Assembly: GCA_027488375.1 (NCBI GenBank)
Contig: JAIYBW010000003.1
Span: 1-64,000, forward strand
Length of the DNA: 64,000 nt
Source: Pseudomonadota bacterium
GTDB taxonomy: Bacteria; Bdellovibrionota; Bacteriovoracia; Bacteriovoracales; Bacteriovoracaceae
Direction: 5' to 3'
This document shows positions 55,526-64,000 of this stretch, one piece after another. The notes under the pieces were generated by a model. That model worked only from the letters and a program-made list of their open reading frames with translations. It was not told the DNA's origin and did no database searches. Every line of letters begins with the position of its first letter. Positions within the stretch are counted from its first letter, which is position 1. The translations under genes were made by a program, and so were the position numbers.

Positions 55526-56197
55526 CTAGTCTTGATAAATTAATGTATATCCTTGCCCGTAGATGGACTGAATCTGTATTTTGGGGCCTGCTAGATTCCA
55601 AAGTTTAGATCTAATGTGAGAGATGTGTGAATCAATGACTCGTTCGTATTGAATATCTTCTCCATAGACTAATTCAATCAATGTGCGCCGATCTATTGTT
55701 TTCGATTTATTTAGGACGATGTGATAAAAAATTTCAAATTCTTTTTTTCCTAGCTTTGCGACTTTACCCATTAATTCAATAATTCTTTTTTGAGGAGTAA
55801 TGAGTAATTCTCCGACAGAGGTTTTAGTCATCTCGACTCTAATGGGGAGATATTTTTTTAAGCGAATATTAAATTCTTCAATGGGCATGGGTAATTTGAA
55901 GTAATCATCAGCTCCTGCCTTAAACGCTTTTACAATTTTATGTTCATCGACTGTATGGGTGAGAAATACAATAAGGCCTTCATGGCCTCTTTCTCGAAGC
56001 TTTAAGCAAAATTCTACGCCGTCCCCATAGTCTGTCGTGTATTCAGTAAGAATGAGATGAACTTTTTTTGATTTAATCGTTTCCCAGGCGACAGAAAATG
56101 AATCTGTAACGATCGGTCTCACATCTAAACTGTGAAAGTTATGTTTGATCTGATCTAAAAACTCTGATTTTTTTTGAATCAAGAGAATCGTTTTCAT
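55526..56197 (-). CDS. OmpR-like response regulator with degenerate receiver domain
   Basis: 223 residues. The winged-helix domain (about 125-223) is typical: KLGKKEFEIFYHIVLNKSKTI, RVIDSHISHIRSKL and YGQGYTLI. The receiver (about 1-115) is missing key residues: the phosphoacceptor Asp is Glu52 (LILTEYTTDYGDG), the N-terminal acidic pair is Gln8-Lys9 (LLIQKKSE), and the conserved Lys before Pro is Leu102 (DDYFKLP). Thr80 is kept. It probably works without phosphorylation, with Glu52 possibly acting as a constant mimic. No histidine kinase is near. Confidence 0.88.
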   Translation of the reverse strand: MKTILLIQKKSEFLDQIKHNFHSLDVRPIVTDSFSVAWETIKSKKVHLILTEYTTDYGDGVEFCLKLRERGHEGLIVFLTHTVDEHKIVKAFKAGADDYFKLPMPIEEFNIRLKKYLPIRVEMTKTSVGELLITPQKRIIELMGKVAKLGKKEFEIFYHIVLNKSKTIDRRTLIELVYGEDIQYERVIDSHISHIRSKLWNLAGPKIQIQSIYGQGYTLIYQD

Positions 56198-56367
56198 AAT
56201 TTCATATAGTAATAATTTGGGATCTTAAGTAAATATTTATTTTATTCATATTTTTTACACATTCGAATCATTTACCTCCTTTGAATAGCTTTTTTGTCTG
56301 TGGAATGATGCATTTACATTTTTATGTCGGATATCAGGAAGATGTTCGTTATGCCATGGAGGGTAGT

Positions 56368-57057
56368 ATGACAAAAAGTTTTTATCTGTTATTTATTTTG
56401 ATCTTTTTATTTTCATGTAACAAAAAAGATCAGGATAAGGTCCTTAATGAACTTGCGCTGGGGGATTCTTCAAAAACAGAATCTCCAGTAAAAGATTCTT
56501 CTTCAACGGTTGATCTTACAACTCAAGACGTAACCAATTCGGCCTTACCAAATGAGGCACTTACTTTTGAAAGCAATCTTCTTTTTATTAATACAACTTC
56601 TTTACAAGAAGAAAAGTTTGATCGTGCCGTAGAGTTAATTAAGAAGGTTGTTGGAACAGATGAGTTTCGATCGGCCGTTCTCAATCATACCTATAACGGA
56701 GTAAAGACCTTCGTTGACAATGGAGGCTTAACTAATGCACAGATTTATGAGCGAATTTTAGAAGCAGCAGAAAAATTATTTCCATTGAAAAATAATGCAA
56801 TGGATATGGAGGTGCAACTTTACACTAACTTAAGTTCTAATGTTGTCGGATATACAAATTCTGGAACAAAAAGAATCTATGTTAATACAAAATATTTTAA
56901 TGTCTACGCAGCCAATAGTGTAGCGGCCAATCTCTTTCATGAATGGTTGCATAAAGTAGGGTTTGGTCATGCTTATACATATTCACCAAGTCGAGATTAT
57001 TCTGTGCCTTACGCGATTGGGAGAATGATTGGTCGATATGCAACTCAGTATCTTTAA
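56368..57057 (+). CDS. Lipoprotein with a metzincin zinc-binding motif
   Basis: 229 residues from ATG 56368 (GGAGGG upstream). Lipobox FSC (MTKSFYLLFILIFLFSCNKK), a Ser/Thr/Asp-rich linker (about 20-65), then a small domain. HEWLHKVGFGH at 191-201 is an exact HExxHxxGxxH metzincin site, with a Met 19 residues later (Met220) that could be the Met-turn. At about 160 folded residues it is smaller than most metzincins. Predicted surface or periplasmic zinc protease, inferred from the motif alone. Confidence 0.7.
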   Translation: MTKSFYLLFILIFLFSCNKKDQDKVLNELALGDSSKTESPVKDSSSTVDLTTQDVTNSALPNEALTFESNLLFINTTSLQEEKFDRAVELIKKVVGTDEFRSAVLNHTYNGVKTFVDNGGLTNAQIYERILEAAEKLFPLKNNAMDMEVQLYTNLSSNVVGYTNSGTKRIYVNTKYFNVYAANSVAANLFHEWLHKVGFGHAYTYSPSRDYSVPYAIGRMIGRYATQYL

Positions 57058-57071
57058 TTAAAGGAGTTTTT

Positions 57072-57308
57072 ATGAAGAATATTTTTTTGTTACTTGTGTT
57101 CACTTCGTTTACTTTTGCTTTTGCCCAAGAAGAACATTTAGATTTTGATGAGAATCTTGAGCGTGATTGTTATGAAGAGTCGAGAAAGCTTAGTTGTTTA
57201 GACAGCGAGATGAATCAAATGGAAGATTGCCTCGATAAAAAGCATCAGAGTTTATCTGACAAGTGTCAAAACTTTCATAATGAACGGAAGAAGAGAAAAT
57301 CTAACTAA
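57072..57308 (+). CDS. Small exported Cys-rich protein (78 aa)
   Basis: Signal peptide MKNIFLLLVFTSFTFAFAQ, then about 59 residues with four Cys in a helical pattern (ERDCYEESRKLSCLDSEM, QMEDCLDKK, SDKCQNFHN) suited to two disulfides. It starts 14 bases after the metzincin-motif lipoprotein, so it is probably in the same operon and could be its inhibitor, chaperone or substrate. The end overlaps the convergent copA by 4 bases. Confidence 0.65.
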   Translation: MKNIFLLLVFTSFTFAFAQEEHLDFDENLERDCYEESRKLSCLDSEMNQMEDCLDKKHQSLSDKCQNFHNERKKRKSN

Positions 57309-59503
57309 CCTTGAGATGGTGCCCTTTTTGAGGGGCGCCATCTTTTTAGTAAGAGGGAGTTTGAAACAACACATATTGAGCTTAGCCCCATAGCGATTCC
57401 CGCTAATAAGGGACTCAGTTTACCCATCGCCGCTAGTGGTAATCCGATGAGATTATAAATAAAAGCCCAAAAAAGGTTCTGTTTAATTTTTTGATAAGTT
57501 TTTTTAGAAATATCAATCGCGTCAGCAATGAGGTAAGGGTTGCCATTCATTAAAGTAAGGGAAGCAGTATTCATCGCTATATCCGTTCCCGTTGATAAGG
57601 CGATCCCTACATCAGCAGCGGCCAGTGCAGGAGCATCGTTGATCCCATCACCAACCATGGCAACGACTTCACCTTTAAGCTGATGCTCTTGAATGATTTC
57701 AATCTTCTGTGATGGCATAACTCCTGAGGTGATATCATCAAGATCAAGTTCCTCCCCAATTATTTTGGCAGCACTTTGATTATCCCCAGTTACCATTAAT
57801 GTTCTTATTCCATTTTTTTTGAGGAAATTGATAGTCTCTTTAGATGTAGATCTCAATTGATCTTTAAAAGAAATGATTCCGATTATCTTTTTCATCTCTT
57901 CATCAATCAAATAGGAAACTGTTTCTCCTCGGTGCTCCCATTCATGAGCAAGTTCTAAGTCTTCTAAACCCATACTCTTTAAAAGTTTATTGTTACCATA
58001 AAGATAAGACTTTCCTCTGATCTTGCCAGTAATTCCATGTCCCGGAATTGTTTTTTGGTTTTCCACAATTAATGGTTGAGTATTTTTATTGAAGTTGGGG
58101 TCTTGAACAGCTCGGGCCAGAGGATGTTCGCTACCAAGTCCTAAAGAGGAAATAATTGATTTAAATTCTTGTTCTTCAATATCAAAGACTTTAAAGTTTG
58201 AAATTTGAGGACTTCCTTGAGTGAGAGTCCCTGTTTTATCAAAAATAATAGTCGTCACAGACTGTATAATTTCTAAGGCCTCTCCATCTCTAATTAGTAT
58301 ACCGGCCTGGGCCGCAACACCGGTTCCAACCATAATTGAGGTGGGAGTTGCAAGCCCTAAAGCGCAGGGGCAGGCGATAACGAGAACGGCTACAGCATTG
58401 ATGATAGCAAGCTCCCAATTGGCCTTAAATAAACCAGTGAGAACTAAAGTCATGAGTGCAATGACTAAAACTGTCGGTACGAAAGCTGCACTTATTTTAT
58501 CTACGAGTTTCTGAATGGGAGGCTTCTTATATTGCGCATCCTCAACCATTTTAATGATTTTCGATAGCATCGTCTCAGCACCAATTGAAAGCACCTGAAT
58601 TTGGATGACACCTTCTTGGTTGAGGGCACCACCAATCACCTTATCACCAATTGTCTTTGATAATGGAAGGCTTTCACCTGTGACAAGAGCTTCATCGATA
58701 TGTGTTTCACCCTCAATGATTTTCCCATCTGATGGAATTCTTTCCCCTGGTTTAATCAGGATAATGTCGTTAATTTGAATGTCTTCAGTCGGAATCTGGT
58801 TGAAGTTTTCACCTTTTTTAACCCAACTAGAATTGGGGCGTAAATTTTGAAGAGCATTGAGAGCTTCTGTCGTTTTCCTTTTCGCTTTTGACTCAAAATA
58901 CTTTCCAAGCAAGACAAGTGTGATAATCATGGAAGAGCTTTCAAAATAGATATGGTTATGGTCGTGGAGTAGTCCATAACAACTTAGACCAAAAGCTGCT
59001 GATGTACCAAGGGCAACCAATAAATTCATATCTCCTGTTTTCGATTTTAAGGCTTTCCATGCACCAATATAAAAGGTAGAGCCCACATAGAATTGAACAG
59101 GGAGTGCAAGAAAAAATTGGAACCAAGGAGGAATGATTGCATGGTGATGTTGAGGACTGATGAGCATCGAGACGAGTAAGGGTGCCGAGAAGATGATTGA
59201 TATGATGAGTTTTAACTTTTGAGTCTTCTCATCTTTTTTAATTAAGTTTTTCCCCTGAAGCAATTCACTTTCATAACCAATGCTTTTGATGAGCTTAATA
59301 ATCTTTTCTGGATCAATTTTCTTTTCATCATATTTAATCTTTGCTTTTTCTGTGGCGAGGTTAATTTCCACGTCCGAAATATCGGATTCTTTGAGCAGAC
59401 CCTTCTCAATCCTGCCAACACAGGACGCGCAACTCATGCCCTTTATTTTTAAATTAACGACTTGCTTCATGTTTTCTCTAGCTCCCTTAGACATTTCTAT
59501 CAT
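57305..59503 (-). CDS. copA: Copper-exporting P1B-type ATPase
   Basis: 732 residues from the longest start; ATG 59470 (MKQVVNLKIKGMSCASC) is an equally good alternative. One HMA domain with GMSCASC, then about eight membrane segments with the CPC metal site (ACPCALGLATP), TGES (LVTGESLPLS), the phosphorylated Asp in DKTGTLTQG, SEHPLA, and the hinge GDGINDAPALAAADVGIA. This set is diagnostic of Cu(I) exporters. A His-rich loop (PQHHHAIIP) lies after the first membrane segment. It is divergent from selO. Confidence 0.95.
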   Translation of the reverse strand: MIEMSKGARENMKQVVNLKIKGMSCASCVGRIEKGLLKESDISDVEINLATEKAKIKYDEKKIDPEKIIKLIKSIGYESELLQGKNLIKKDEKTQKLKLIISIIFSAPLLVSMLISPQHHHAIIPPWFQFFLALPVQFYVGSTFYIGAWKALKSKTGDMNLLVALGTSAAFGLSCYGLLHDHNHIYFESSSMIITLVLLGKYFESKAKRKTTEALNALQNLRPNSSWVKKGENFNQIPTEDIQINDIILIKPGERIPSDGKIIEGETHIDEALVTGESLPLSKTIGDKVIGGALNQEGVIQIQVLSIGAETMLSKIIKMVEDAQYKKPPIQKLVDKISAAFVPTVLVIALMTLVLTGLFKANWELAIINAVAVLVIACPCALGLATPTSIMVGTGVAAQAGILIRDGEALEIIQSVTTIIFDKTGTLTQGSPQISNFKVFDIEEQEFKSIISSLGLGSEHPLARAVQDPNFNKNTQPLIVENQKTIPGHGITGKIRGKSYLYGNNKLLKSMGLEDLELAHEWEHRGETVSYLIDEEMKKIIGIISFKDQLRSTSKETINFLKKNGIRTLMVTGDNQSAAKIIGEELDLDDITSGVMPSQKIEIIQEHQLKGEVVAMVGDGINDAPALAAADVGIALSTGTDIAMNTASLTLMNGNPYLIADAIDISKKTYQKIKQNLFWAFIYNLIGLPLAAMGKLSPLLAGIAMGLSSICVVSNSLLLKRWRPSKRAPSQG

Positions 59504-59576
59504 AGAAATTATCTTCTAAATGCACCATGAGTTTTTGCTGTTGGATAATGCTTTAAATCTAGCTAAAATGAAGATC

Positions 59577-61016
59577 ATGAAATTCATCAATTCTTACTAT
59601 GTCTTGCCCGAGCGTTTTTACACTGACTTTAAGCCTTCTATCTTTAAAAAACCTGAATTGGTTTCATTTAATGAGTCACTTGCTAAGGATTTAGATTTTG
59701 ATTTCTCCGCATTTAGTCAGGAAGACTTAGCGATGATGTTTAGTGGCCAGACATCATTGAATGGTTCCATATTCAAGTCACTTGCCTATGCTGGTCATCA
59801 ATTTGGTCATTTCGTTCCTAGTCTTGGTGACGGACGTGCTGCCTTAATGGGCGAAGTTGAAAGTGCATCAGGAAAGACATTTGATCTTCAATTAAAAGGA
59901 TCTGGACCGACTGCTTTTTCTCGACGAGGTGATGGATTTTCTGCTTTGGGGCCAGCTTTGAGAGAATATCTTGTCAGTGAATCGATGTTTCATTTAGGGA
60001 TTCCCACAACGAGATCACTGGCCGTTGTGGCCACAGGTGATCTTGTATATAGAGAGACAGCTTCACCCGGAGGTATTCTTACTCGTGTGGCTTCTTCTCA
60101 CATACGTATCGGCACTTTTCAATATTTTGCTGCGAGACGGGACACTGAAGCCTTAGAGATTTTACTCAACTACTCCATTAATCGCCATTATCCAGAACAT
60201 GCTCATCTCTCAATTGGTGATAAAGCACTCTCTTTTTTATCATCAGTGGCGAAGAAGCAAGTTGAACTTATTTCTCACTGGATGGGAATTGGATTCATAC
60301 ACGGCGTGATGAACACTGATAATATGGCCATTTCTGGTGAGACTCTCGATTTTGGTCCTTGTGCTTTTATGGATCATTTTAATTATCATCAGGTTTTTAG
60401 TTTTATCGATAAAAATGGTCGATATGCATATTCTCAACAACCTCATATTCTTTTATGGAATCTCTCACGCCTGGCCGATTGCCTGGTTCCTCTTCTTGGT
60501 GCCAATGAAGCTTCAGCTGTTGAAAAATTAAATGCCGTTCTAACTTCAATCCCTAAATTGATTGAACAGGAGATGAGGAAAGTTTTTGCTCGCAAACTTG
60601 GATTAGATGGGAAGGAGAGTGAGTGCGAAGATGTCATCTCTCAATGGATTAACTATCTTGAAGAGACTCACATTGATTTTACATGGGCCCATTTTTATCT
60701 GGATGATTTATTGAAGGAGAGTCCTTCTAAGGATGCAGTCTCTTTTTTCCCACAGACCCAGTCAGGGAAGAATTTTTTTGAAGCATGGAAAAAACTTTCC
60801 CCTGTGATCAAGCTCTCTGTGAATCCAGTATACATCCCACGTAATCATTTGATTGAAGAGGCTATCTTGAAAGCTTATCAAGGAGATTTTTCTTTATTTC
60901 ACCGTCTTAATAAGCGTTGGCTGAAGCCATTTCATGATGGAGGAGAAATAGAGTTCGATTTAGCACGAGCTCCTCTAGAACAGGAAAAAATCAAGAATAC
61001 TTTTTGTGGCACGTGA
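59577..61016 (+). CDS. selO: Protein adenylyltransferase SelO (YdiU/UPF0061)
   Basis: 479 residues from ATG 59577 (59568 and 59520 are alternatives). A pseudokinase-fold enzyme that transfers AMP to Ser/Thr/Tyr residues and is linked to redox control. AYAGHQFGHFVPSLGDGRA, LQLKGSGPTAFSRRGDG, LREYLVSESMFHLGIPTTR, GVMNTDNMAISG and DFGPCAFMD are all typical, including the catalytic Asn and Asp. A Cys near the C-terminus (NTFCGT) fits the position where animal SelO has selenocysteine. Confidence 0.94.
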   Translation: MKFINSYYVLPERFYTDFKPSIFKKPELVSFNESLAKDLDFDFSAFSQEDLAMMFSGQTSLNGSIFKSLAYAGHQFGHFVPSLGDGRAALMGEVESASGKTFDLQLKGSGPTAFSRRGDGFSALGPALREYLVSESMFHLGIPTTRSLAVVATGDLVYRETASPGGILTRVASSHIRIGTFQYFAARRDTEALEILLNYSINRHYPEHAHLSIGDKALSFLSSVAKKQVELISHWMGIGFIHGVMNTDNMAISGETLDFGPCAFMDHFNYHQVFSFIDKNGRYAYSQQPHILLWNLSRLADCLVPLLGANEASAVEKLNAVLTSIPKLIEQEMRKVFARKLGLDGKESECEDVISQWINYLEETHIDFTWAHFYLDDLLKESPSKDAVSFFPQTQSGKNFFEAWKKLSPVIKLSVNPVYIPRNHLIEEAILKAYQGDFSLFHRLNKRWLKPFHDGGEIEFDLARAPLEQEKIKNTFCGT

Positions 61017-61023
61017 GAGCTAA

Positions 61024-61902
61024 TTAATTGATGATAAGGACTTTTATTGATTCTCCCTTTACACCATTCTGTTGACTTGAATTTCGATCCTGCTCAAGAA
61101 AACTAAAGGGACGGAGAAAATAGACTCCCGAGGCAAGATGGCCAGGAAGTTTAAGGGTTATCTCTTGTTGTTCTGATGCACCGGATACTCTTTGAGGAAG
61201 TGTGCGCATGACCTGAGCGCCTGCTGAATCAAATAGATCAAATTGCACATATTGATTTTGAGTTGCATAATAAAAAACTTTTAATGGCTGTTGCGACCTT
61301 ACTGGATTAGGTCCAATTGCACTGATGGTAAAATCTCGGTCACTAGTATCCCATATGGAAAGCTTCATATCATGTGGAGCCTTTAAATTACCTCCAAAAT
61401 AAGGATATAGATAATAGCCCTTCAAGTTGGGTTGCAGACAATCACGCTGAATGGCAACAGGTTGAGAGTTATTAAAACTTAAAAGATAGGAGGCTTTATC
61501 AGGGGAGAGCTTAATTTTGAAATCATAAACCTTATTTAAATCTGCAATTCCTAAAAGCTCAGTGAAATAAATATTTCCGCCTCTATGGATTAACCCAAAA
61601 ATTTCCATCCTGTCACCGAACCATCTCCAGCCAAAGCGGACTGAGCTTTGGAGGTGATGACTCAAGCAATCTGAAACTCCATAGAGTTTATTAACATCAA
61701 CTTGATCTGGGCCCGCGAGATCGTAAATATTGGTGGCATTAAATTTCGCCTTGAAACTAAGTTCTTGCCCAGAAAAAACTTTCTGAAGACCAGACCGAGA
61801 TCCTTCAGAGTAGTGCTGGTTTTTATTTATAAAATACTCTTTTCCCATTGAGGGATGAGAGGCGATGATAAGAGATAAAGCGGCAATAATAAAGCGTTTC
61901 AT
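61024..61902 (-). CDS. Exported protein with a C-terminal sorting-like Ig domain; paralogue of the pseudogene at 37.5 kb
   Basis: 292 residues with a signal peptide (MKRFIIAALSLIIASHPSMG). Residues about 70-150 contain VNKLYGVSD, SSVRFGWRWFGDR and YDFKIKLSPDK, the segment shared with the remnant at 37495. The last 80 residues (ISAIGPNPVRSQQPLKVFYY, VQFDLFDSAGAQVM, LPGHLASGVYFLRP) read like the FlgD/type IX secretion sorting Ig-like fold. That is unusual outside Bacteroidota, so I treat it as a resemblance. The start is preceded by a palindrome, not a ribosome site. Confidence 0.65.
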   Translation of the reverse strand: MKRFIIAALSLIIASHPSMGKEYFINKNQHYSEGSRSGLQKVFSGQELSFKAKFNATNIYDLAGPDQVDVNKLYGVSDCLSHHLQSSVRFGWRWFGDRMEIFGLIHRGGNIYFTELLGIADLNKVYDFKIKLSPDKASYLLSFNNSQPVAIQRDCLQPNLKGYYLYPYFGGNLKAPHDMKLSIWDTSDRDFTISAIGPNPVRSQQPLKVFYYATQNQYVQFDLFDSAGAQVMRTLPQRVSGASEQQEITLKLPGHLASGVYFLRPFSFLEQDRNSSQQNGVKGESIKVLIIN

Positions 61903-61904
61903 GT

Positions 61905-61921
61905 TTTGATTTTAAATCAAA
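61905..61921. promoter_or_regulatory. Palindrome next to the start codon of the exported gene
   Basis: TTTGATTT-T-AAATCAAA is an exact 8-1-8 inverted repeat lying 2 bases before the start codon at 61902, in the place where a ribosome site would be. It contains TTGAT-N5-ATCAA, one base longer than an FNR site. It could be an operator or an RNA hairpin that blocks the start. Confidence 0.35.
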
Positions 61922-62051
61922 CGGGGAGATGTTACATGAAAGTTGTAAAGTCTTCCCAAGGATATTGAGAGTGTCTAAAAACTAGTCACATTCTTAAGGT
62001 CATGAATTAATTATAAAAGCCTCAGCATCATAGGATTCTATCGCGTAAGAT

Positions 62052-63875
62052 ATGCCCATGATCTGGCAAAAAGCCCTTATTTCAATTGGCCTACTAGTGT
62101 CTTTCTTGGCAGAAGGGCAGTCACTTTTTTTACCTGAAATGGGGAAGTACTCATACTCATCAGAAGAGGTGAGTCGTGAAATACAAAATGATCTTCCTTG
62201 GGTGAAAGTCCAAGCTTCTAAACTCGTAGGTGATTATAAACTTCTTAAAAAAACGAATGAATTTCAAAAAGAAAATTGGTTCCTAGAAGATTGGTATTCT
62301 CTTCAAGATCAATTCTCTTTGAATGCTGAAGTTTTTATCTCTAGACACAAGGCCCCATCATTTGTTGAAGCTAAAAGATCGCAGTATAAGAATTTTTCTT
62401 TTCGAAAGATGTCTCTTACTTATTCCAAGAATCTTCCTACGATGAAAGAGTGGGGTGGCCTGACTCATCCGCCTGTTAAGAGTTTAAATCTTCCACTTGA
62501 GCGTTATCACGCTGGTTTTGGAGTGCTTGATTATAGAACATTAGAGAGTCCTTATTTCTCAGAGAAATTACAAAGAAAAATTGATGATATAAGCCAATCT
62601 GAGCTTTCGTTTAATAATAAAGTGTCTGCTCTTGCAGATCATGAAGCTTACCTTAAAAAACGAGAACTTATTTTAAAGGCAAAAGATTCAATACTCATTT
62701 CAACTCTCGTTTTTGTTTGCGACACCACAGGGACTGAACTTTTAAATCTCTTGATTTCAAAAAAACAAGAGGGTCTAGATATCAAAGTCATGGTGGATAA
62801 AACAATATCAAAGCTCATTGGCGCCCAGGATTGCCCTCGCAGACTTAAAAAAGCAGGAATTGAGCTCATTGAGACGAGAGATTTTACAAAGTACAAGGGA
62901 TTAACCATCCATCATACTAAAACCATGGTGATTGATTCAAAAGTTGCTGTGGCCGGCGGCATGAATATCATTGATGCGGATCATTTATCAAAAACAACAA
63001 ACTTTATGAATCGAGATGTGGATCTTTTGATTGAAGGTCCTTTAGTTTTAGATGTTCTCAAGCAATTCGTTGAAAATTGGAATTATCAAGCAACACTCCA
63101 ACCGAAGCATCAACCACTTCTCGATTTGTCAAAATGGATAGAAAAAGAAACAATCCTTCAACGCCAGCGTGGAGAGCGGGGGCGTGAGTTTTATCACAGT
63201 ATCCTTATGGATCCTGAGCGACGGATGAAAGGAGTCTGCCGCTTTGTTAAACAAGCTCCCTACAGTAATCCTCATTCCATCGGTCAAACCTATGTAGAGC
63301 TTCTTTCTCATATCAAAAATTCTCTTGTGATCACTGATCCCTTGAAATCGGATAGCTATAGAAAATATGCTCTGGAGGGATTACCCATTGGTTGGCTTGA
63401 TTCTTATGAAATGTTTAATCAGCTTCATAAAGCTGTTCAAACAGCTGCTAAAAAAGGTATCGCTATTGACTACCTGACGACTTCTCTCCCCATGGCGGGC
63501 AGTGAGAATGTTCCCGTTTTAAATAAAAAAATTGCTGAAGATAAAGAAAATGAAAAAATTATTGCAGCTAATTATTCATGGCTGAAATTAACGGGCTTAA
63601 ATTATTTTTTTGGGCGACCTCACTATAAAAATCTCTTAGAGGATTGGGTTCCTTTTGAAAATGTTCACGTCTGGACTCATATTAGTTTTATGCACTCAAA
63701 AATATTCTATTTCGATAGAGTCCTGGCTTCTGTTGGGAGTTATAATTTTCACCACTCCTCAACTGATCAGGCCTATGAATCAACTACCCTTTGTATGGAT
63801 GAGAGTTTGAATCAAAAGCTGGATCAGATTCTAGTTCAAGATATGGTCAATTCTCTTCCTCTCCTGGGTCCTTGA
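62052..63875 (+). CDS. Exported phospholipase D-like protein with two HKD motifs
   Basis: 607 residues. The N-terminus (MPMIWQKALISIGLLVSFLAEGQS) is a signal peptide. The first HxKxxxxD motif is His288-Lys290-Asp295 (HTKTMVID) and the second is His548-Lys550-Asp555 (HSKIFYFD), with the usual GGMN/GSYN Gly-Ser-Asn context after each. This is the layout of bacterial PLD-type phosphodiesterases and cardiolipin synthases. There is no membrane anchor beyond the signal, so a secreted or periplasmic lipase is more likely than a synthase. The first 170 residues are not recognised. Confidence 0.88.
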   Translation: MPMIWQKALISIGLLVSFLAEGQSLFLPEMGKYSYSSEEVSREIQNDLPWVKVQASKLVGDYKLLKKTNEFQKENWFLEDWYSLQDQFSLNAEVFISRHKAPSFVEAKRSQYKNFSFRKMSLTYSKNLPTMKEWGGLTHPPVKSLNLPLERYHAGFGVLDYRTLESPYFSEKLQRKIDDISQSELSFNNKVSALADHEAYLKKRELILKAKDSILISTLVFVCDTTGTELLNLLISKKQEGLDIKVMVDKTISKLIGAQDCPRRLKKAGIELIETRDFTKYKGLTIHHTKTMVIDSKVAVAGGMNIIDADHLSKTTNFMNRDVDLLIEGPLVLDVLKQFVENWNYQATLQPKHQPLLDLSKWIEKETILQRQRGERGREFYHSILMDPERRMKGVCRFVKQAPYSNPHSIGQTYVELLSHIKNSLVITDPLKSDSYRKYALEGLPIGWLDSYEMFNQLHKAVQTAAKKGIAIDYLTTSLPMAGSENVPVLNKKIAEDKENEKIIAANYSWLKLTGLNYFFGRPHYKNLLEDWVPFENVHVWTHISFMHSKIFYFDRVLASVGSYNFHHSSTDQAYESTTLCMDESLNQKLDQILVQDMVNSLPLLGP

Positions 63876-63951
63876 AGAATAAAATCCATAGGTTAACCGA
63901 TTTCCTGATGGCTTTACTTTAGTATTTGTCGGTTTTGTCCGATAAGTCTAA

Positions 63952-64000
63952 GTGATTAAAAAGTTTTTTTCCCTTCTCATAATTGGATTTGTAGCAGATT
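63952..64000 (+). CDS. Possible start of an exported protein (cut by window edge)
   Basis: A GTG at 63952 opens a frame reading MIKKFFSLLIIGFVAD, a credible signal-peptide beginning that runs off the right edge. No strong ribosome site is visible, so this is a guess from composition. Confidence 0.3.
   Translation, partial: MIKKFFSLLIIGFVAD

Noticed and set aside
61905-61921. FNR binding site
   Set aside because: The half-sites are spaced by 5 bases, not 4; listed only as a generic palindrome.

Overview
The window looks like chromosomal sequence from a Gram-negative bacterium of moderate-to-low GC. I place it, by inference only, in the Bdellovibrionota and most likely the Bacteriovorax/Peredibacter side. 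The reasons are the very high share of signal-peptide and lipoprotein genes, the many exported hydrolases with no obvious metabolic pathway, the periplasmic and outer-membrane features (DsbD, a beta-barrel-like protein ending in Phe, lipoboxes), and many conserved but nameless proteins. A named-species call would need a marker-gene tree.

Layout. 1-12 kb: the cut-off end of a zinc-ribbon transposase-like gene, a 2.5-kaa lipoprotein with 20 fibronectin type III domains, then a leftward operon (unknown exported protein, Sua5/TsaC, beta-barrel-like protein). 12-18 kb: DUF493 and gpsA, dsbD, a membrane-anchored Hsp20-like protein, a tiny lipoprotein, rsgA and a tRNA-Arg(TCT). 18-25 kb: a leftward exported operon (CxxCH haem protein, Tat-exported DUF1501-like protein, lipoprotein), then a secreted R-S-E type ADP-ribosyltransferase in operon with a secreted trypsin-like protease, and a Crp/Fnr regulator. 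25-31 kb: erythromycin-esterase-like enzyme, BON protein, Cys-rich zinc protein, exported proteins, GNAT and HAD enzymes. 31-37.5 kb: two NAD-binding epimerase-like proteins overlapping murI, a PilZ protein, then an operon ending in a cyclophilin. 37.5-41 kb: a decayed gene, recJ and an exported coiled-coil protein. 41.5-46.5 kb: polyphosphate genes ppk-sixA facing ppx, then icd. 46.5-52.5 kb: subtilisin-like lipoprotein, universal stress protein, DUF4383 membrane protein, an EgtB-like protein without two of its iron ligands, and a PAP2 phosphatase. 52.5-64 kb: EF-hand lipoprotein, BON protein, nucleotidyltransferase, a response regulator with a degenerate receiver, a metzincin-motif lipoprotein, copA, selO, an exported adhesin-like protein (whose paralogue is the decayed gene near 37.6 kb), and an exported phospholipase D-like protein.

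How it fits together. Housekeeping genes (gpsA, murI, recJ, rsgA, icd, sua5, ppk/ppx) are interleaved with an exported arsenal: a serine protease, subtilase, metzincin-like lipoprotein, PLD and ADP-ribosyltransferase. That mix suits a bacterium that attacks or digests other cells, but predation itself cannot be shown from this sequence. The strongest candidates for something undescribed are the ADP-ribosyltransferase/protease pair, the EgtB-like protein with a dismantled iron site, the metzincin lipoprotein with its Cys-rich neighbour, and the decayed/intact paralogue pair. Two terminators that abut the next gene's start also deserve a look. No CRISPR array, rRNA operon or replication origin was seen.
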